Source: Paenibacillus bovis
Lineage (GTDB): Bacteria; Bacillota; Bacilli; Paenibacillales; Paenibacillaceae
Length of the DNA stretch: 64,000 nt
Direction: 5' to 3'
NCBI RefSeq assembly: GCF_001421015.2
Contig: NZ_CP013023.1
Span: forward strand, 2,473,501 to 2,537,500
Below the pieces are notes generated by a model, which was not told the origin of the DNA, did not search any database, and worked only from the letters and a program-made list of their open reading frames with translations. The translations under genes and the position numbers were made by a program. How positions within the stretch are numbered: the first letter of the stretch is position 1; every line of letters begins with the position of its first letter. Positions 8,482 to 17,166 of this stretch are shown piece by piece.

Positions 8482-9051
8482 ATGGAAGAACTCAAACAAC
8501 GAATTTTGGCAGAAGCTACTGTACTATCCCATGATGTACTAAAGCTGGATGCATTGCTGAATCAGCAGGTCGATCCGCAGCTTACGATGCGCATGGGGCA
8601 GGAATTTGCAGAATTATACCGCTCCGAGCAGATTACCCGTGTAGTGACCGTAGAATCATCAGGTATCCCGGTTGCTTTTGCGACGGCTTATGAGTTGGGC
8701 GTTCCGCTTGTATTTGCCCGTCGCAAAAAAACACTGCTTGCCGATCCGGATGCATTGGTCGAGCGTGTTCCTTCGTTCACCAAAGGTATTGTAACGGATA
8801 TTGTATTATCTCAGCAGTTTATTACTGCCGAAGACCGTATTTTGTTTATCGATGATATTATCGCCAATGGAGATGCCGCCCGCGGACTGGTCAAAATTAT
8901 TCAGCGATCCGGAGCGACGTTGGTCGGTGTAGGTATCGTCATCGAGAAAAGTTTCCAAAATGGAGCACAATCGATCCGTGAACAGGGCATTCGCCTGGAT
9001 TCACTGGTCAAGATTGCTTCGCTGGATGAAGGGAAAATCACTTTCGCCTAA
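8482..9051 (+). CDS. xpt: Xanthine phosphoribosyltransferase
   Basis: This purine salvage enzyme converts xanthine and PRPP to XMP in the cytosol. The 189-residue protein matches the family along its length, with MEELKQRILAEA at the start, the VESSGIPVAFATA loop, and the PRPP-binding motif ILFIDDIIANGDAARGL. GGAGGA lies 8 bp upstream of the ATG. In Bacillus xpt is cotranscribed with pbuX; here no permease follows and the gene seems to stand alone. The leader lacks a recognisable purine riboswitch. Confidence 0.93.
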   Translation: MEELKQRILAEATVLSHDVLKLDALLNQQVDPQLTMRMGQEFAELYRSEQITRVVTVESSGIPVAFATAYELGVPLVFARRKKTLLADPDALVERVPSFTKGIVTDIVLSQQFITAEDRILFIDDIIANGDAARGLVKIIQRSGATLVGVGIVIEKSFQNGAQSIREQGIRLDSLVKIASLDEGKITFA

Positions 9052-9194
9052 TATAGGGAACTTATGTTTAAACCTTTTATTTTGGTTTATCTTATTTTAT
9101 GGACATTGATAACCGATATTGTAAATATGGCCCCATGGTATAACATGAACTTGACAATTTGGGATATCCTTTGACTGAAAACTTGATATTCTCT

Positions 9195-9223
9195 TTTCAA
9201 ATGGGGTATTAATGTCTTATAAT
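9195..9223 (+). promoter_or_regulatory. Candidate promoter of the 9254 gene
   Basis: TTTCAA, 17 bp, then TATAAT, 30 bp before the ATG. The -10 is perfect and the -35 is weak. Confidence 0.45.
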
Positions 9224-9253
9224 AAAGATATGTTAGGGAGGGGAGGCAGACTA

Positions 9254-9583
9254 ATGAGCAAAGAGCCGATCACTGAAGAGTTTTTTATCAATAAACTGGC
9301 CGCCGCAAAAGTACACTTCGAGCGTGCTTTGGATTGTAAGCACACTGAATTTGATGACCTGTATCCCTATATGATTGAACATCCGCAGTTTTTCTGGTAC
9401 AAACGTTATGTAGCATGGTCTGAATTGCTGACCATTGTGAATCTGTGTCAGGAGCTGGACTTTAACTGGGAATCGCAATTCTCCGGTCACCAGGTAGAGT
9501 ACGTGAACGAGCGTGTGATGTCCGCGAAAGTGCTTGATTATTGGTTCGAGAAAAACGATTCCAAAGAACACGCACAGCGCTAA
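9254..9583 (+). CDS. Conserved hypothetical protein (109 aa)
   Basis: I do not recognise the family. The protein is cytosolic, acidic and rich in aromatic residues (FFWYKRYVAWSELL), with no signal peptide or membrane segment. I start it at 9254 because GGGAGGGGAGG lies just upstream. An in-frame ATG at 9212 lies over the -10 box, so it would be untranscribed. A strong terminator closes the gene, making it a single-gene unit. Confidence 0.75.
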   Translation: MSKEPITEEFFINKLAAAKVHFERALDCKHTEFDDLYPYMIEHPQFFWYKRYVAWSELLTIVNLCQELDFNWESQFSGHQVEYVNERVMSAKVLDYWFEKNDSKEHAQR

Positions 9584-9613
9584 TCATAGCAGGAAGTCAT
9601 TCAACAAGCATTC

Positions 9614-9645
9614 AGACCTAAATGATATCATTTAGGTCTTTTTTT
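9614..9645 (+). terminator. Rho-independent terminator
   Basis: Perfect palindromic stem AGACCTAAATGAT/ATCATTTAGGTCT followed by a run of seven T. Confidence 0.9.
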
Positions 9646-9694
9646 GTAGAAGTTCAGATAGTACAGTGCTATTGCAGCAAAGAAGGTGAAAATA

Positions 9695-9940
9695 ATGATG
9701 TCAGAAGAAGAACTGGATGGTTACCGTCAATCAGGAGAGAAGGTCCGGGTGGTACGCGATGGTATTCGGGAGAATGATGTACGTGGAATCGTCATCGCCT
9801 GGGATGACGAGCATGTATTGATTCGCCGGCCAAATCGCAATGTCGCCAAGCTGAGCCGCAGCTATATTATCCAGCCATCCAAAGATCCGCGTATCGATCC
9901 ATTGGAGTCGTCGCAACCGCTAGAAAGCGATCAGGAATAA
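9695..9940 (+). CDS. Small hypothetical protein (81 aa)
   Basis: The protein begins MMSEEELDGYRQSGEKVRVVRDG and has a short beta-rich centre (GIVIAWDDEHVLIRRPNRNVAKLS) resembling a small SH3-like or Hfq-like barrel; that resemblance is only a visual impression. The tail is acidic and probably disordered. AAGGTG precedes ATGs at 9695 and 9698; a GTG at 9686 overlaps the ribosome binding site and is unlikely to be used. It lies between two terminators, so it is transcribed alone. Function unknown. Confidence 0.65.
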   Translation: MMSEEELDGYRQSGEKVRVVRDGIRENDVRGIVIAWDDEHVLIRRPNRNVAKLSRSYIIQPSKDPRIDPLESSQPLESDQE

Positions 9941-9956
9941 CAGCAATATATCAATA

Positions 9957-9997
9957 AAGCCATCTGGATCGGACATAAAGTCCGGCAGATGGCTTTT
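9957..9997 (+). terminator. Rho-independent terminator
   Basis: Outer stem AAGCCATCTG/CAGATGGCTT encloses an inner stem CGGAC/GTCCG, followed by TT. Confidence 0.8.
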
Positions 9998-10130
9998 GTG
10001 CATTTAGGGGAAGAACTGAAGCGAGGAAAATAGGTGCCGCAGCTCCTGATACCCGATACAGTAAAAGGGGAATGATATATAAAATAAAGGATAAACCCGA
10101 TATGTGGAGATCAATGTGTATCTTCTATAC

Positions 10131-10607
10131 TCAGGTCCCTGTACGATATGGCGTATACCCCGAGTAACGGGCAGGCTCGCGTACACGAGCGGGATTATAG
10201 GGTGCAGCGGGTCTGTCATCCGCTGGTGCTGAGGATGAATCAGCAGCCGGAATCAGTCCCAGATAAGCACGCATCCGCTCTGCAGCTTCCTGGCGGAACT
10301 CGGTCGCAGGGATCTGGAAAGTGCCATGATGGCCCTTGCAAAGGATCTGAGCTTCTACCATGCTCTCGGATTGATTAATTTCATACAGTCGCAGATTCTG
10401 TTTGCGCAGATCGCGTCGTACTTCGGACAGCAGCAGGTTAGCGCGGTCAGCCGCACTACGGATGACTTCCCGGTACAGACCGGGAGCGCTCAGTTGATCA
10501 CTTTCTTCCAGAGCACGTGTATCATGATCAAATTTCTTTTGGATATAAACAAGCAGCAGATAGCTTTTTACCAGGGAACGTTCTTCTTCAGATAAAAAGA
10601 CAGCCAT
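10131..10607 (-). CDS. Hypothetical protein (158 aa) under a LexA-like operator
   Basis: I do not recognise a named family. The first 110 residues are helical and charged, beginning MAVFLSEEERSLVKSYLLLVYIQKKFDHD. They contain RREL-like heptads (EVRRDLRKQNLRLYEI) and a CKGHHGTF segment. The last 45 residues are rich in A, P, S, R and Y and look disordered. There is no signal peptide. AAGGTGGTGAC precedes the ATG. Its promoter (TTGCCA-17-TACAAT) carries a GAAC-N4-GTTC palindrome at the start site, so DNA-damage induction is plausible but inferred. It is a single gene on the minus strand. Confidence 0.7.
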   Translation of the reverse strand: MAVFLSEEERSLVKSYLLLVYIQKKFDHDTRALEESDQLSAPGLYREVIRSAADRANLLLSEVRRDLRKQNLRLYEINQSESMVEAQILCKGHHGTFQIPATEFRQEAAERMRAYLGLIPAADSSSAPADDRPAAPYNPARVREPARYSGYTPYRTGT

Positions 10608-10627
10608 TCATGTCACCACCTTAATAG

Positions 10628-10670
10628 GAACTTATGTTCTTATTGTAGCGAACATGGGGATATTTGGCAA
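10628..10670 (-). promoter_or_regulatory. SigA-type promoter with LexA-like operator
   Basis: On the minus strand TTGCCA (10670-10665), 17 bp, TACAAT (10647-10642). The palindrome GAACATAAGTTC (10639-10628) sits on the expected transcription start. It matches the Firmicute LexA core GAAC-N4-GTTC, and with flanks 12 of 14 positions of the Bacillus consensus. A half site CGAACATG lies in the spacer. Confidence 0.55.
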
Positions 10671-11154
10671 GTGAAAATTGCGATAAAACGGCATTTTCTT
10701 CAGGAAATACACCGAAAAATCATTTTGACGGGCAAACACATCAAATATATGGAAAATTATCAATCGTTAAATATACGGTTGCTGGAGATCAAGCAGATTC
10801 GGAAAAGATAGCTGGCGAAATAAAGGGAATTAACTGAATCCTCAATCGTTATAATTGCCCTTGCAGCATTTCCATAATGTTATGCTTGCATGCCAAAGTG
10901 GAACTTATACCGCTTTTCTATTCCTGCAAAAAGCGTATTTGGTTTTGGATAAATAGGTATTTGAATTACGTTATCAAGATTCTGTTATTATTGCTAAAAA
11001 TAGAGAGGATAAGCATTTGCATTTCTTGTAGAATCGGACAGTAAATTGCCAAATTTTATTGTGCAAACGTATGCGCAAAACCAGCTAGATTTCATATTTT
11101 ATTTTTAATTCCATATTTTTACATAACAAAATTCGAAACCAGTCACTGTATAAA
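10671..11154. other. Intergenic region without a recognisable gene
   Basis: About 480 bp of AT-rich sequence. I see no ORF with a ribosome binding site, no tRNA and no known riboswitch motif. It may be the remnant of lost genes. Confidence 0.5.
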
Positions 11155-11203
11155 AAACCCGTAATCATACGGATTAGATTCATTTCCGGAATGACTACGG
11201 GTT
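11155..11203 (-). terminator. Terminator facing the minus strand
   Basis: AACCCGTAATCAT (11156-11168) pairs with ATGACTACGGGTT (11191-11203). On the minus strand the mismatch is a G-U pair and the stem is followed by TTTTTTA. It lies about 330 bp past the DUF1349 stop; nothing clear lies between them. Confidence 0.6.
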
Positions 11204-11536
11204 ATTTGTTTGTATAAGCAGCTTATTAGAAGTATGACTACGTAAATGAATATATGAATTAGCTAATAAAAACCAATCTTTTGGAATGGAATACATATTT
11301 TCACTTGATCGTTAAGTAAAACAGGGAGATCACATAATAATAAGGTTTTGTCTAAAATGTGAAATGGGGAAATGTGATTTCCGTATTATTCAATAAATTG
11401 CAATATATCGAGTGTAGCGCCAGTATCATATGTTGAAAATGTCACGCAAATTTTACATTGACCGTCATAATAAAAGTAACTATAGTTAATTATTGTAAAC
11501 AGTTCAATTCCTATACATATATTTTGAACATCCTTC

Positions 11537-12184
11537 TCAGTTGGACGCTTTGTCTGTTCGCTCGATATGGAGAAATTCGAACTCGACCTGACAGCCATGT
11601 CCCTGAGGACTGCAAGCATATACCCCGCATTGGAAAGGAGTCTGATCACTTATATCATCGAATAGATGCGCGATTCGGATCTGATTCCATTCGGTGGATT
11701 CGGGAGTATCGCCTTGTTGTTCTGCATATTCGACGGTGTAATCACCGGCAACACGTGTGATTCTGAACAGCAGCTCGGTGAATCCGGCCTGGAAATTCTG
11801 GGTGGACCAGTCGGAGTATCCGTTATTGGTAACAACGACGCCGAGTTTGGCATGACCTTCGGTCTCGAATTCGACAGACGTTTTGAGCCAGCAGTGTTCG
11901 GAGAAGCGAATCATCAATCCAGCCTGATCATACTGGTGCACCGGATATGTACGAACCCGGGTAGTGACTGTCATATCACCGGATACTTCGGCAAATAAAA
12001 AGTGTCCATTATCGACTCGAAAACCATAATGGGTTTTCTGCCAGAAGTCTGTTTCGGCAAGAGGCTTGAGAGAGAGCACTTGCTTGTCCGAAGCTACTTC
12101 CCATTCCTGGGGAGGGCAATGCCACTGTAATCGTTCATCCATCGTCTGTCCTGTGAAATTTTCTATAACGTTTTTCATTATCAT
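11537..12184 (-). CDS. DUF1349 domain protein (concanavalin-like fold)
   Basis: The 215-residue protein matches the DUF1349 family: an early WHCPPQEWEV, then FWQKTHYGFRVDNGHFLFAEVSGDMTVTTRVR, then a QAGLMIRFSEHCWLKTSVEF core. These proteins adopt a concanavalin-like jelly roll and are thought to bind carbohydrate; no activity is proven. No signal peptide is seen, so it is cytosolic. AAAGGAG lies 6 bp before the ATG; a second ATG two codons later is also possible. It is divergent from the MFS gene at 12307. Confidence 0.8.
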   Translation of the reverse strand: MIMKNVIENFTGQTMDERLQWHCPPQEWEVASDKQVLSLKPLAETDFWQKTHYGFRVDNGHFLFAEVSGDMTVTTRVRTYPVHQYDQAGLMIRFSEHCWLKTSVEFETEGHAKLGVVVTNNGYSDWSTQNFQAGFTELLFRITRVAGDYTVEYAEQQGDTPESTEWNQIRIAHLFDDISDQTPFQCGVYACSPQGHGCQVEFEFLHIERTDKASN

Positions 12185-12306
12185 ACCTGCTCCTTTACTG
12201 GATAAAATGGGGAACAGCTGCCTATCCGCTGTTCGCTAATTCATTATGTGTAAATAAAATGGAAATATCAAGTTCATCAAGATATTTTTGGAAGGGTGAT
12301 GAGATT

Positions 12307-13509
12307 ATGAAACGGATTTTCAGACTGAGCTGTGCCTTTTACTTTTTGATAGGTATTACCAGCGTTATGCTGGGGGCGCTGCTGCCGGTTATACTGCCCC
12401 ATTATGGGCGGGATTACAGCGATGGAGGTACACTGCTGTTTCTGCAATTCATCGGGTTTCTGGCGGGGGTACTGATCTCGCCATCCCTGTCTGCCGGAAT
12501 CGGACGCAAAAGGCTACTGCTGGTAGCACTCGCCGCGATCACCATCGCTTATGCAGTCATGGGAACAATGCCATCTTGGGCATTGATGGTGGTAATGACC
12601 ATATTCGTGGGCTTTGGCTCGGGTATTATCGAATCCTCGATTGGCGCATTTACGATTGAATTCGCAGAAGAGCAAAAAGCTGTCGCCATGACCAAGCTGG
12701 ATGTGTATTTTGGCGTCGGTTCCATGCTGCTGCCTGCACTGGCCAGTCTGTATATTTACCTGAATGTCTGGAACCTGTCCTTTTACACCGTGGCGCTGTC
12801 GACCTTTGTTCTGCTGCTGTTCTGGCTGCGTATGCCGGCGGACAGTTCGGCACATCTGCACCAGGATCAGCAAAAGGATGCAGCGACCGCATCTGCAGCC
12901 AAGCCTCGTTATACAGGTGCCCAGCTGAGACTGCTTTCTATCTTTGTACTATTCTTCTTTGTCTACATGGGGATCGAGCTGGGAATGATGAACTTCCTTC
13001 CATCTATTCTGATTGAAAGTATCTCGATCAGCGACTCGGCAGCTTCACTCAGCGTAACCTTTTTCTGGGGAGCGATTACGATCGGTCGATTATTTGTCGG
13101 ACGTATGGCAGAGACTATGAGCTATGTTCCTTTCCTGATTGGAAGTGCGCTTGGCTCGATGATACTGATTAGCGCTCTGGCACTGTTTTCCAGCCCAATC
13201 ATGATGTATCTGCTAATCTTTGGCGTCGGACTATTTATATCAGGACTATTCTCGATCGGACTGGTTTTTGCCAATACACTGATGCCCGGTATGGTCGAAC
13301 GAACGACCAGTACACTGATTGCCGCTGGAGGAATTGGAGGTTCGGTTCTGCAATATGTGATCGGCTGGAGTATGGATCGCTGGTCATTTGGTCCAACCTT
13401 GTGGATCTTCGCTTTGTTCGCGCTGATTCTGCTGATCAGTATTATTCTTGTGCAGCAGCTCAAGTCGGCAGATTCCTCCCTCAGGGCAGGCGTGGAATCC
13501 AAATATTGA
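12307..13509 (+). CDS. MFS transporter
   Basis: A 400-residue membrane protein with about 12 hydrophobic segments and a central hydrophilic loop around residues 190-215 (HLHQDQQKDAATASAAK). It shows the loop 2-3 region IGRKRLL typical of the major facilitator superfamily. Start 12307 follows GAAGGGTGATGAG; an upstream in-frame ATG at 12259 would add residues unlike the family. The substrate is unknown. It lies 403 bp before the aminotransferase operon on the same strand, so it could export that pathway's product, but the gap is long and a separate role is equally possible. Confidence 0.82.
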   Translation: MKRIFRLSCAFYFLIGITSVMLGALLPVILPHYGRDYSDGGTLLFLQFIGFLAGVLISPSLSAGIGRKRLLLVALAAITIAYAVMGTMPSWALMVVMTIFVGFGSGIIESSIGAFTIEFAEEQKAVAMTKLDVYFGVGSMLLPALASLYIYLNVWNLSFYTVALSTFVLLLFWLRMPADSSAHLHQDQQKDAATASAAKPRYTGAQLRLLSIFVLFFFVYMGIELGMMNFLPSILIESISISDSAASLSVTFFWGAITIGRLFVGRMAETMSYVPFLIGSALGSMILISALALFSSPIMMYLLIFGVGLFISGLFSIGLVFANTLMPGMVERTTSTLIAAGGIGGSVLQYVIGWSMDRWSFGPTLWIFALFALILLISIILVQQLKSADSSLRAGVESKY

Positions 13510-13569
13510 TATTGGGTAGTCGTACCGATCGAGCAGGACTGCATACACTCTTATGTGAGGTTCTTTTTA

Positions 13570-13639
13570 GAGGATTACATATATCTGTATGTACGATTTT
13601 TTTGATGGGATTACATACATCTGTCTATATGTGATCCTC
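13570..13639. repeat. Imperfect inverted and direct repeats
   Basis: GAGGATTACATATA (13570-13583) is inverted at TATATGTGATCCTC (13626-13639) with one mismatch. The two arms also contain near-direct copies of GGATTACATAxATCTG, with TTTTTTT between them. It could form a hairpin downstream of the MFS gene, acting as a weak terminator. Confidence 0.6.
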
Positions 13640-13681
13640 TCGATTGGTTGGTGTATCACATGATTCTGCATCTATTTCTGC

Positions 13682-13693
13682 AAAGGAGGTGAT
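13682..13693 (+). promoter_or_regulatory. Orphan full-length Shine-Dalgarno sequence
   Basis: AAAGGAGGTGAT is complementary to the whole anti-SD tail of 16S rRNA but lies 220 bp before the aminotransferase start. The nearest ATGs give 6 codons (13692, too close) or 23 codons (13712, about 21 bp away), so neither is well placed. Confidence 0.4.
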
Positions 13694-13912
13694 GCCTGCT
13701 TTTCCGGCATAATGGTATACAGTCCATATTACTGGAATAGATGGCGTCGTTGTCCTGACGGATCGGTCTACCGGATAGTATAGCTATCCCAAGATCCATC
13801 CATCAGAATAATATTCTTTTAACAACCAGTTAACAATTTCCTTGATCAAAGAATCGCATCGCTACCGTTGTCTTGATCCGATCGTAATTACATTCATCCG
13901 GAGGGATTATAC

Positions 13913-15154
13913 ATGTCAACAACTACTGAAAGCCGATTTTCGATTGGAAAAGGAATTCGTTTGATTGATGATGCAGGAAATGAATATCTGGACGGTGTGT
14001 CCGGTACGTTTAACCTGTCACTGGGTTACAATCACCCGTATGTTGTTGAGAAAATCCAGGAGCAGGTAGGGAATCTGACGCATATGTCTTCGTCATTTAC
14101 CGAACCGTATGTAGATGAAGTACTGTCTCTGCTGCTGCAGGAAGCGCCTAATGGAATAGATGCAGGCTGGATGCGTGATATTACCGGTTCAACCGCCAAT
14201 GAATGTGCAACCAAAATTGCACAGAAGTATACCGGCGATACCGATATCGTCAGCCTGTTCTATTCCCACCATGGACAAACCCAGTTTGCGACCGGTATCT
14301 CGGGAAATGCGTTCCGTCGTAAAGGATTCCCGAATTCCTCTGTGCCCAATTCGCTGCATGTGCCTGTTCCTTATTGCTACAGATGTCCTTTTCAGACAGA
14401 TCCGGATCATTGCGCGATGCAGTGTATCGAAGCATTGTCCGATCAACTGGAATTTGGCGGCTCCGGCTCTACAGCTTGCATGATTATCGAGCCGATTCTG
14501 GGCAATGGCGGCAATATTATTCCTCCGATGGAATATTTCAAGCAGCTGCGCAAACTGTGTGATGAGCATGAGATGATTCTGATCGCTGATGAAGTGCAGA
14601 CAGGTGTCGGCCGTACCGGCGAGATGTATGCGAGTACGCTGTTTGATATCAAACCGGATATTATTACACTGGCCAAAGGACTTGGCGGAATCGGTGTACC
14701 GGTCGCTGCTGTTCTGATGCAATCCCGTCTCAATGTGCTGGAAAAGCATGAGCATTCCTTTACCTCGGGCAGCAATATGATCTCGCTGACCGCTGCCAAA
14801 TCAACAATGGAGGTCGTATCGGCTCCAGGATTCCTGGAAAGTGTACGCAGCAAAGGTGAACTGCTGGGCAATCTGCTGTCTCCGCTGGCAGAGCTGTATC
14901 CGGATACGATCGGAGAAGCTCGTGGTGTCGGTCTGATGTGGGGACTGGAAATCGTAGATGCGGACAATGCACCGGATTCGCGCAAAGCCAATGCCATTAT
15001 TGATATGGCCTTCAAGGAAGAGAACCTGATTCTGCGCGGTTCCCGTTACGGATTCGGTAATGTAGTCAAAGTTCGTCCGTCACTCACCGTAACCGAAGAT
15101 GAACTGGTGGAAATTGTCGGTCGTTTGGAACGTGTATTACAAAAAATGGGTTGA
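13913..15154 (+). CDS. Class III PLP-dependent aminotransferase
   Basis: The 413-residue protein is a fold-type I, class III aminotransferase, related to GABA and ornithine aminotransferases. It shows the ADEVQTGVGRTG motif with the PLP-contacting aspartate, the Schiff-base lysine in TLAKGLGGIGVP, and TSGSNMISL near the active site. A segment PYCYRCPF followed by DHCAMQC has four closely spaced cysteines (C-x2-C-x8-C-x3-C), unusual in GabT. AGGAGG is absent; GGAGGGATT precedes the ATG. The zinc dehydrogenase starts 16 bp after the stop and a HAD phosphatase follows, so the three form an operon. The combination recalls GabT1 of azasugar clusters. Confidence 0.88.
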   Translation: MSTTTESRFSIGKGIRLIDDAGNEYLDGVSGTFNLSLGYNHPYVVEKIQEQVGNLTHMSSSFTEPYVDEVLSLLLQEAPNGIDAGWMRDITGSTANECATKIAQKYTGDTDIVSLFYSHHGQTQFATGISGNAFRRKGFPNSSVPNSLHVPVPYCYRCPFQTDPDHCAMQCIEALSDQLEFGGSGSTACMIIEPILGNGGNIIPPMEYFKQLRKLCDEHEMILIADEVQTGVGRTGEMYASTLFDIKPDIITLAKGLGGIGVPVAAVLMQSRLNVLEKHEHSFTSGSNMISLTAAKSTMEVVSAPGFLESVRSKGELLGNLLSPLAELYPDTIGEARGVGLMWGLEIVDADNAPDSRKANAIIDMAFKEENLILRGSRYGFGNVVKVRPSLTVTEDELVEIVGRLERVLQKMG

Positions 15155-15170
15155 TCAAGGAGGATAAATC

Positions 15171-16208
15171 ATGTTATCACTTGTCTATCGCTCTGCGTGG
15201 GATGTTGCACTGGAAGAAAGACCTCGTCCATTAATTACCGGCGACCATGATGTACTGGTACGTATTCACGCGACTGGCGTCTGTGGTACCGATCTGGGTA
15301 TTATCAGCGGTAAATACCATGCCAAATCTTCGATTATCCTCGGACATGAATCTGCCGGAGAAGTTATAGAGGTGGGAGCACGTGTAAGTACGCTGCAGCC
15401 TGGCGACCGTGTCGTTATTGATCCGACGTATTACTGTGGCCAATGTTCAATGTGCCGTACAGGCCGTCAAAATCACTGTCTTCACAAAAGCACGACCGAG
15501 ACCGGCGTGAGCAGTGATGGTACGTTTACCGATTATTACGTAACGGAAGATCGCTTCCTTTACAAGCTCGCTGATCATGTCAGCTACGAAGAAGCAACTA
15601 TGACCGAACCGCTGAGCTGCATGCTGACCGGGATCAACCAGATCAATCTGCTGCCCAACTTCCGTACGATTATCCTGGGTGCCGGTCCGATCGGAATGCT
15701 GTACAGCTATGCACTGGCTTCCAAAGGAATTACCGGCAGTATCGTTGATATTTCGGAAGAACGGATGCGTCTGGCCGCTTCGATTGCTCCGGAACGCTGG
15801 ACTACATATTCTTCCTTTGAAGGAGCGCTTGCTGCGATTTCGCCGGAGGATCACCAGGTCGATCTGGTGGTGGATACAACCGGTGTGATAGGTACGCAGA
15901 TATTGTCCAATCTGGCGCATGGCGGTTATCTGATGCTGGTCGGACTGCGTGACGGGGTGAGCAGCTTCAATCCCAAAGAAGTCGTGGACCGTAGTCTCAA
16001 AATTATCGGTTCGATCGACTCGCTCGGTACGTTTGCGACAGCTCATTATATGATCGAACAGGGATTGGTACCAGCGCGCAAGCTGATTACGCATACGTAT
16101 CCGCTGCAATCGTACAAGGAAGCTTTCCAGACGCTGGGCTGTGACCTTAACGATGGTACGTTGACTTCATCCTCCAGTGCGATCAAAGTCGTATTGCAAT
16201 CCTGCTAA
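15171..16208 (+). CDS. Zinc-dependent medium-chain alcohol/polyol dehydrogenase
   Basis: A 345-residue MDR-family dehydrogenase of the sorbitol/threonine dehydrogenase type. Catalytic zinc ligands are in GVCGTDLG and GHESAGEV. The structural zinc site is CGQCSMCRTGRQNHC with four cysteines. The Rossmann loop is ILGAGPIGML. It lies between an aminotransferase (16 bp upstream, AAGGAGG before the ATG) and a HAD phosphatase. This fits oxidation of a terminal hydroxyl of an amino-polyol, as GutB1 does in azasugar synthesis. The substrate is inferred from context only. Confidence 0.87.
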   Translation: MLSLVYRSAWDVALEERPRPLITGDHDVLVRIHATGVCGTDLGIISGKYHAKSSIILGHESAGEVIEVGARVSTLQPGDRVVIDPTYYCGQCSMCRTGRQNHCLHKSTTETGVSSDGTFTDYYVTEDRFLYKLADHVSYEEATMTEPLSCMLTGINQINLLPNFRTIILGAGPIGMLYSYALASKGITGSIVDISEERMRLAASIAPERWTTYSSFEGALAAISPEDHQVDLVVDTTGVIGTQILSNLAHGGYLMLVGLRDGVSSFNPKEVVDRSLKIIGSIDSLGTFATAHYMIEQGLVPARKLITHTYPLQSYKEAFQTLGCDLNDGTLTSSSSAIKVVLQSC

Positions 16209-16274
16209 TCGCTGCCGGATAATGGTTAAAGGCTTGTAGAGAAGACTATTTTACATGCAATGGAGGAATTGACG

Positions 16275-17024
16275 ATGACAACCAATCCAAGCGGAACTGC
16301 AGCGAATGCTGTGTCTTCTGTGACGGGCCTAGAGCCGGCAGACTGGAGAAGCGAGCCAATCGAAGGTTTTATTTTCGACATGGACGGGGTGCTGATTGAC
16401 AGCGAACCGATTTATTTTGAAATCGAAAAAAGTACATTTGTTCACTTTGGTGCCAATGTAGAAGAAGAGGAGCATCATACGTATGTAGGTGTGACACTGG
16501 CATCCATGTTTGAACAGGTACAGCAGAAGCATCTGCTGGATTGCACGGTAGAGCAGATGCTGGAGTTTCATGTGAAGCATGTTATGGATGTGATCCGTGA
16601 ACATCCGGAGCTGCAGCCTTTTAACGGTCTGACCGATTGGCTGGGTTGGCTGCAGCAATCCGGTATACCGATGGTGGTTGCTTCATCGTCTCCGCGTGCA
16701 CTGATTGAGCTGATTCTGGAAAGGCTGGATATCCGCCGCTTTTTTGGTGGCATGATCAGTGGGGAAGAAGTCGCACATGGCAAGCCGGCACCGGATATTT
16801 TCCTGCGAGCAGCCGAGATTCTGGGTGTAGCGCCGGAACGCTGCATGGTTATCGAAGATTCCCGTAATGGTGTACGGGCAGCCAAGTCTGCCGGTATGCG
16901 CTGTATCGGACATCAGAATCCGGGCTCGGGTAATCAGAATCTGGGCGAAGCGGATGTGGTTATTCACAGTTATGCGGAGTTATGGGATCTGCGTAACCAG
17001 CTGACGGTTACTGCTGCCCAATAA
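16275..17024 (+). CDS. HAD-IA sugar-phosphate phosphatase or mutase-like protein
   Basis: A 249-residue HAD protein with motif I FDMDGVLIDSEP, motif II VVASSSPR, the motif III lysine in HGKPAPDIF and motif IV VIEDSRNGVRAAKSAG. The small helical cap between motifs I and II is of the beta-phosphoglucomutase/2-deoxyglucose-phosphatase type. A 35-residue N-terminal stretch before motif I is longer than usual. Start 16275 follows TGGAGGAATTGACG. It is the last gene of the operon and a terminator follows. It may dephosphorylate the aminated sugar phosphate made by the upstream enzymes, taking the place of the Yktc1-type phosphatase of known azasugar clusters. Confidence 0.85.
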   Translation: MTTNPSGTAANAVSSVTGLEPADWRSEPIEGFIFDMDGVLIDSEPIYFEIEKSTFVHFGANVEEEEHHTYVGVTLASMFEQVQQKHLLDCTVEQMLEFHVKHVMDVIREHPELQPFNGLTDWLGWLQQSGIPMVVASSSPRALIELILERLDIRRFFGGMISGEEVAHGKPAPDIFLRAAEILGVAPERCMVIEDSRNGVRAAKSAGMRCIGHQNPGSGNQNLGEADVVIHSYAELWDLRNQLTVTAAQ

Positions 17025-17073
17025 ACGATCCTTCAGTATTCGCTAATGATCCAAATCCTATAGTAAACAAATA

Positions 17074-17130
17074 GCAGTCTGCCGATTACGGAAGATCCGA
17101 CACTTCCTGATTTGGCAGATTGCCTTTTTT
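17074..17130 (+). terminator. Terminator of the aminotransferase operon
   Basis: GCAGTCTGCC (17074-17083) pairs with GGCAGATTGC (17114-17123), followed by CTTTTTT. The 30-nt loop is long. Confidence 0.7.
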
Positions 17131-17166
17131 ATTCTCTACCGTCTCTGTTATCCAAAAGGCTGTTTT

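Noticed and set aside
11386..11536. Possible extension or frameshifted tail of the DUF1349 gene
   Set aside because: The DUF1349 protein already ends at a normal length in its own frame, and the other frame has no family-like residues.
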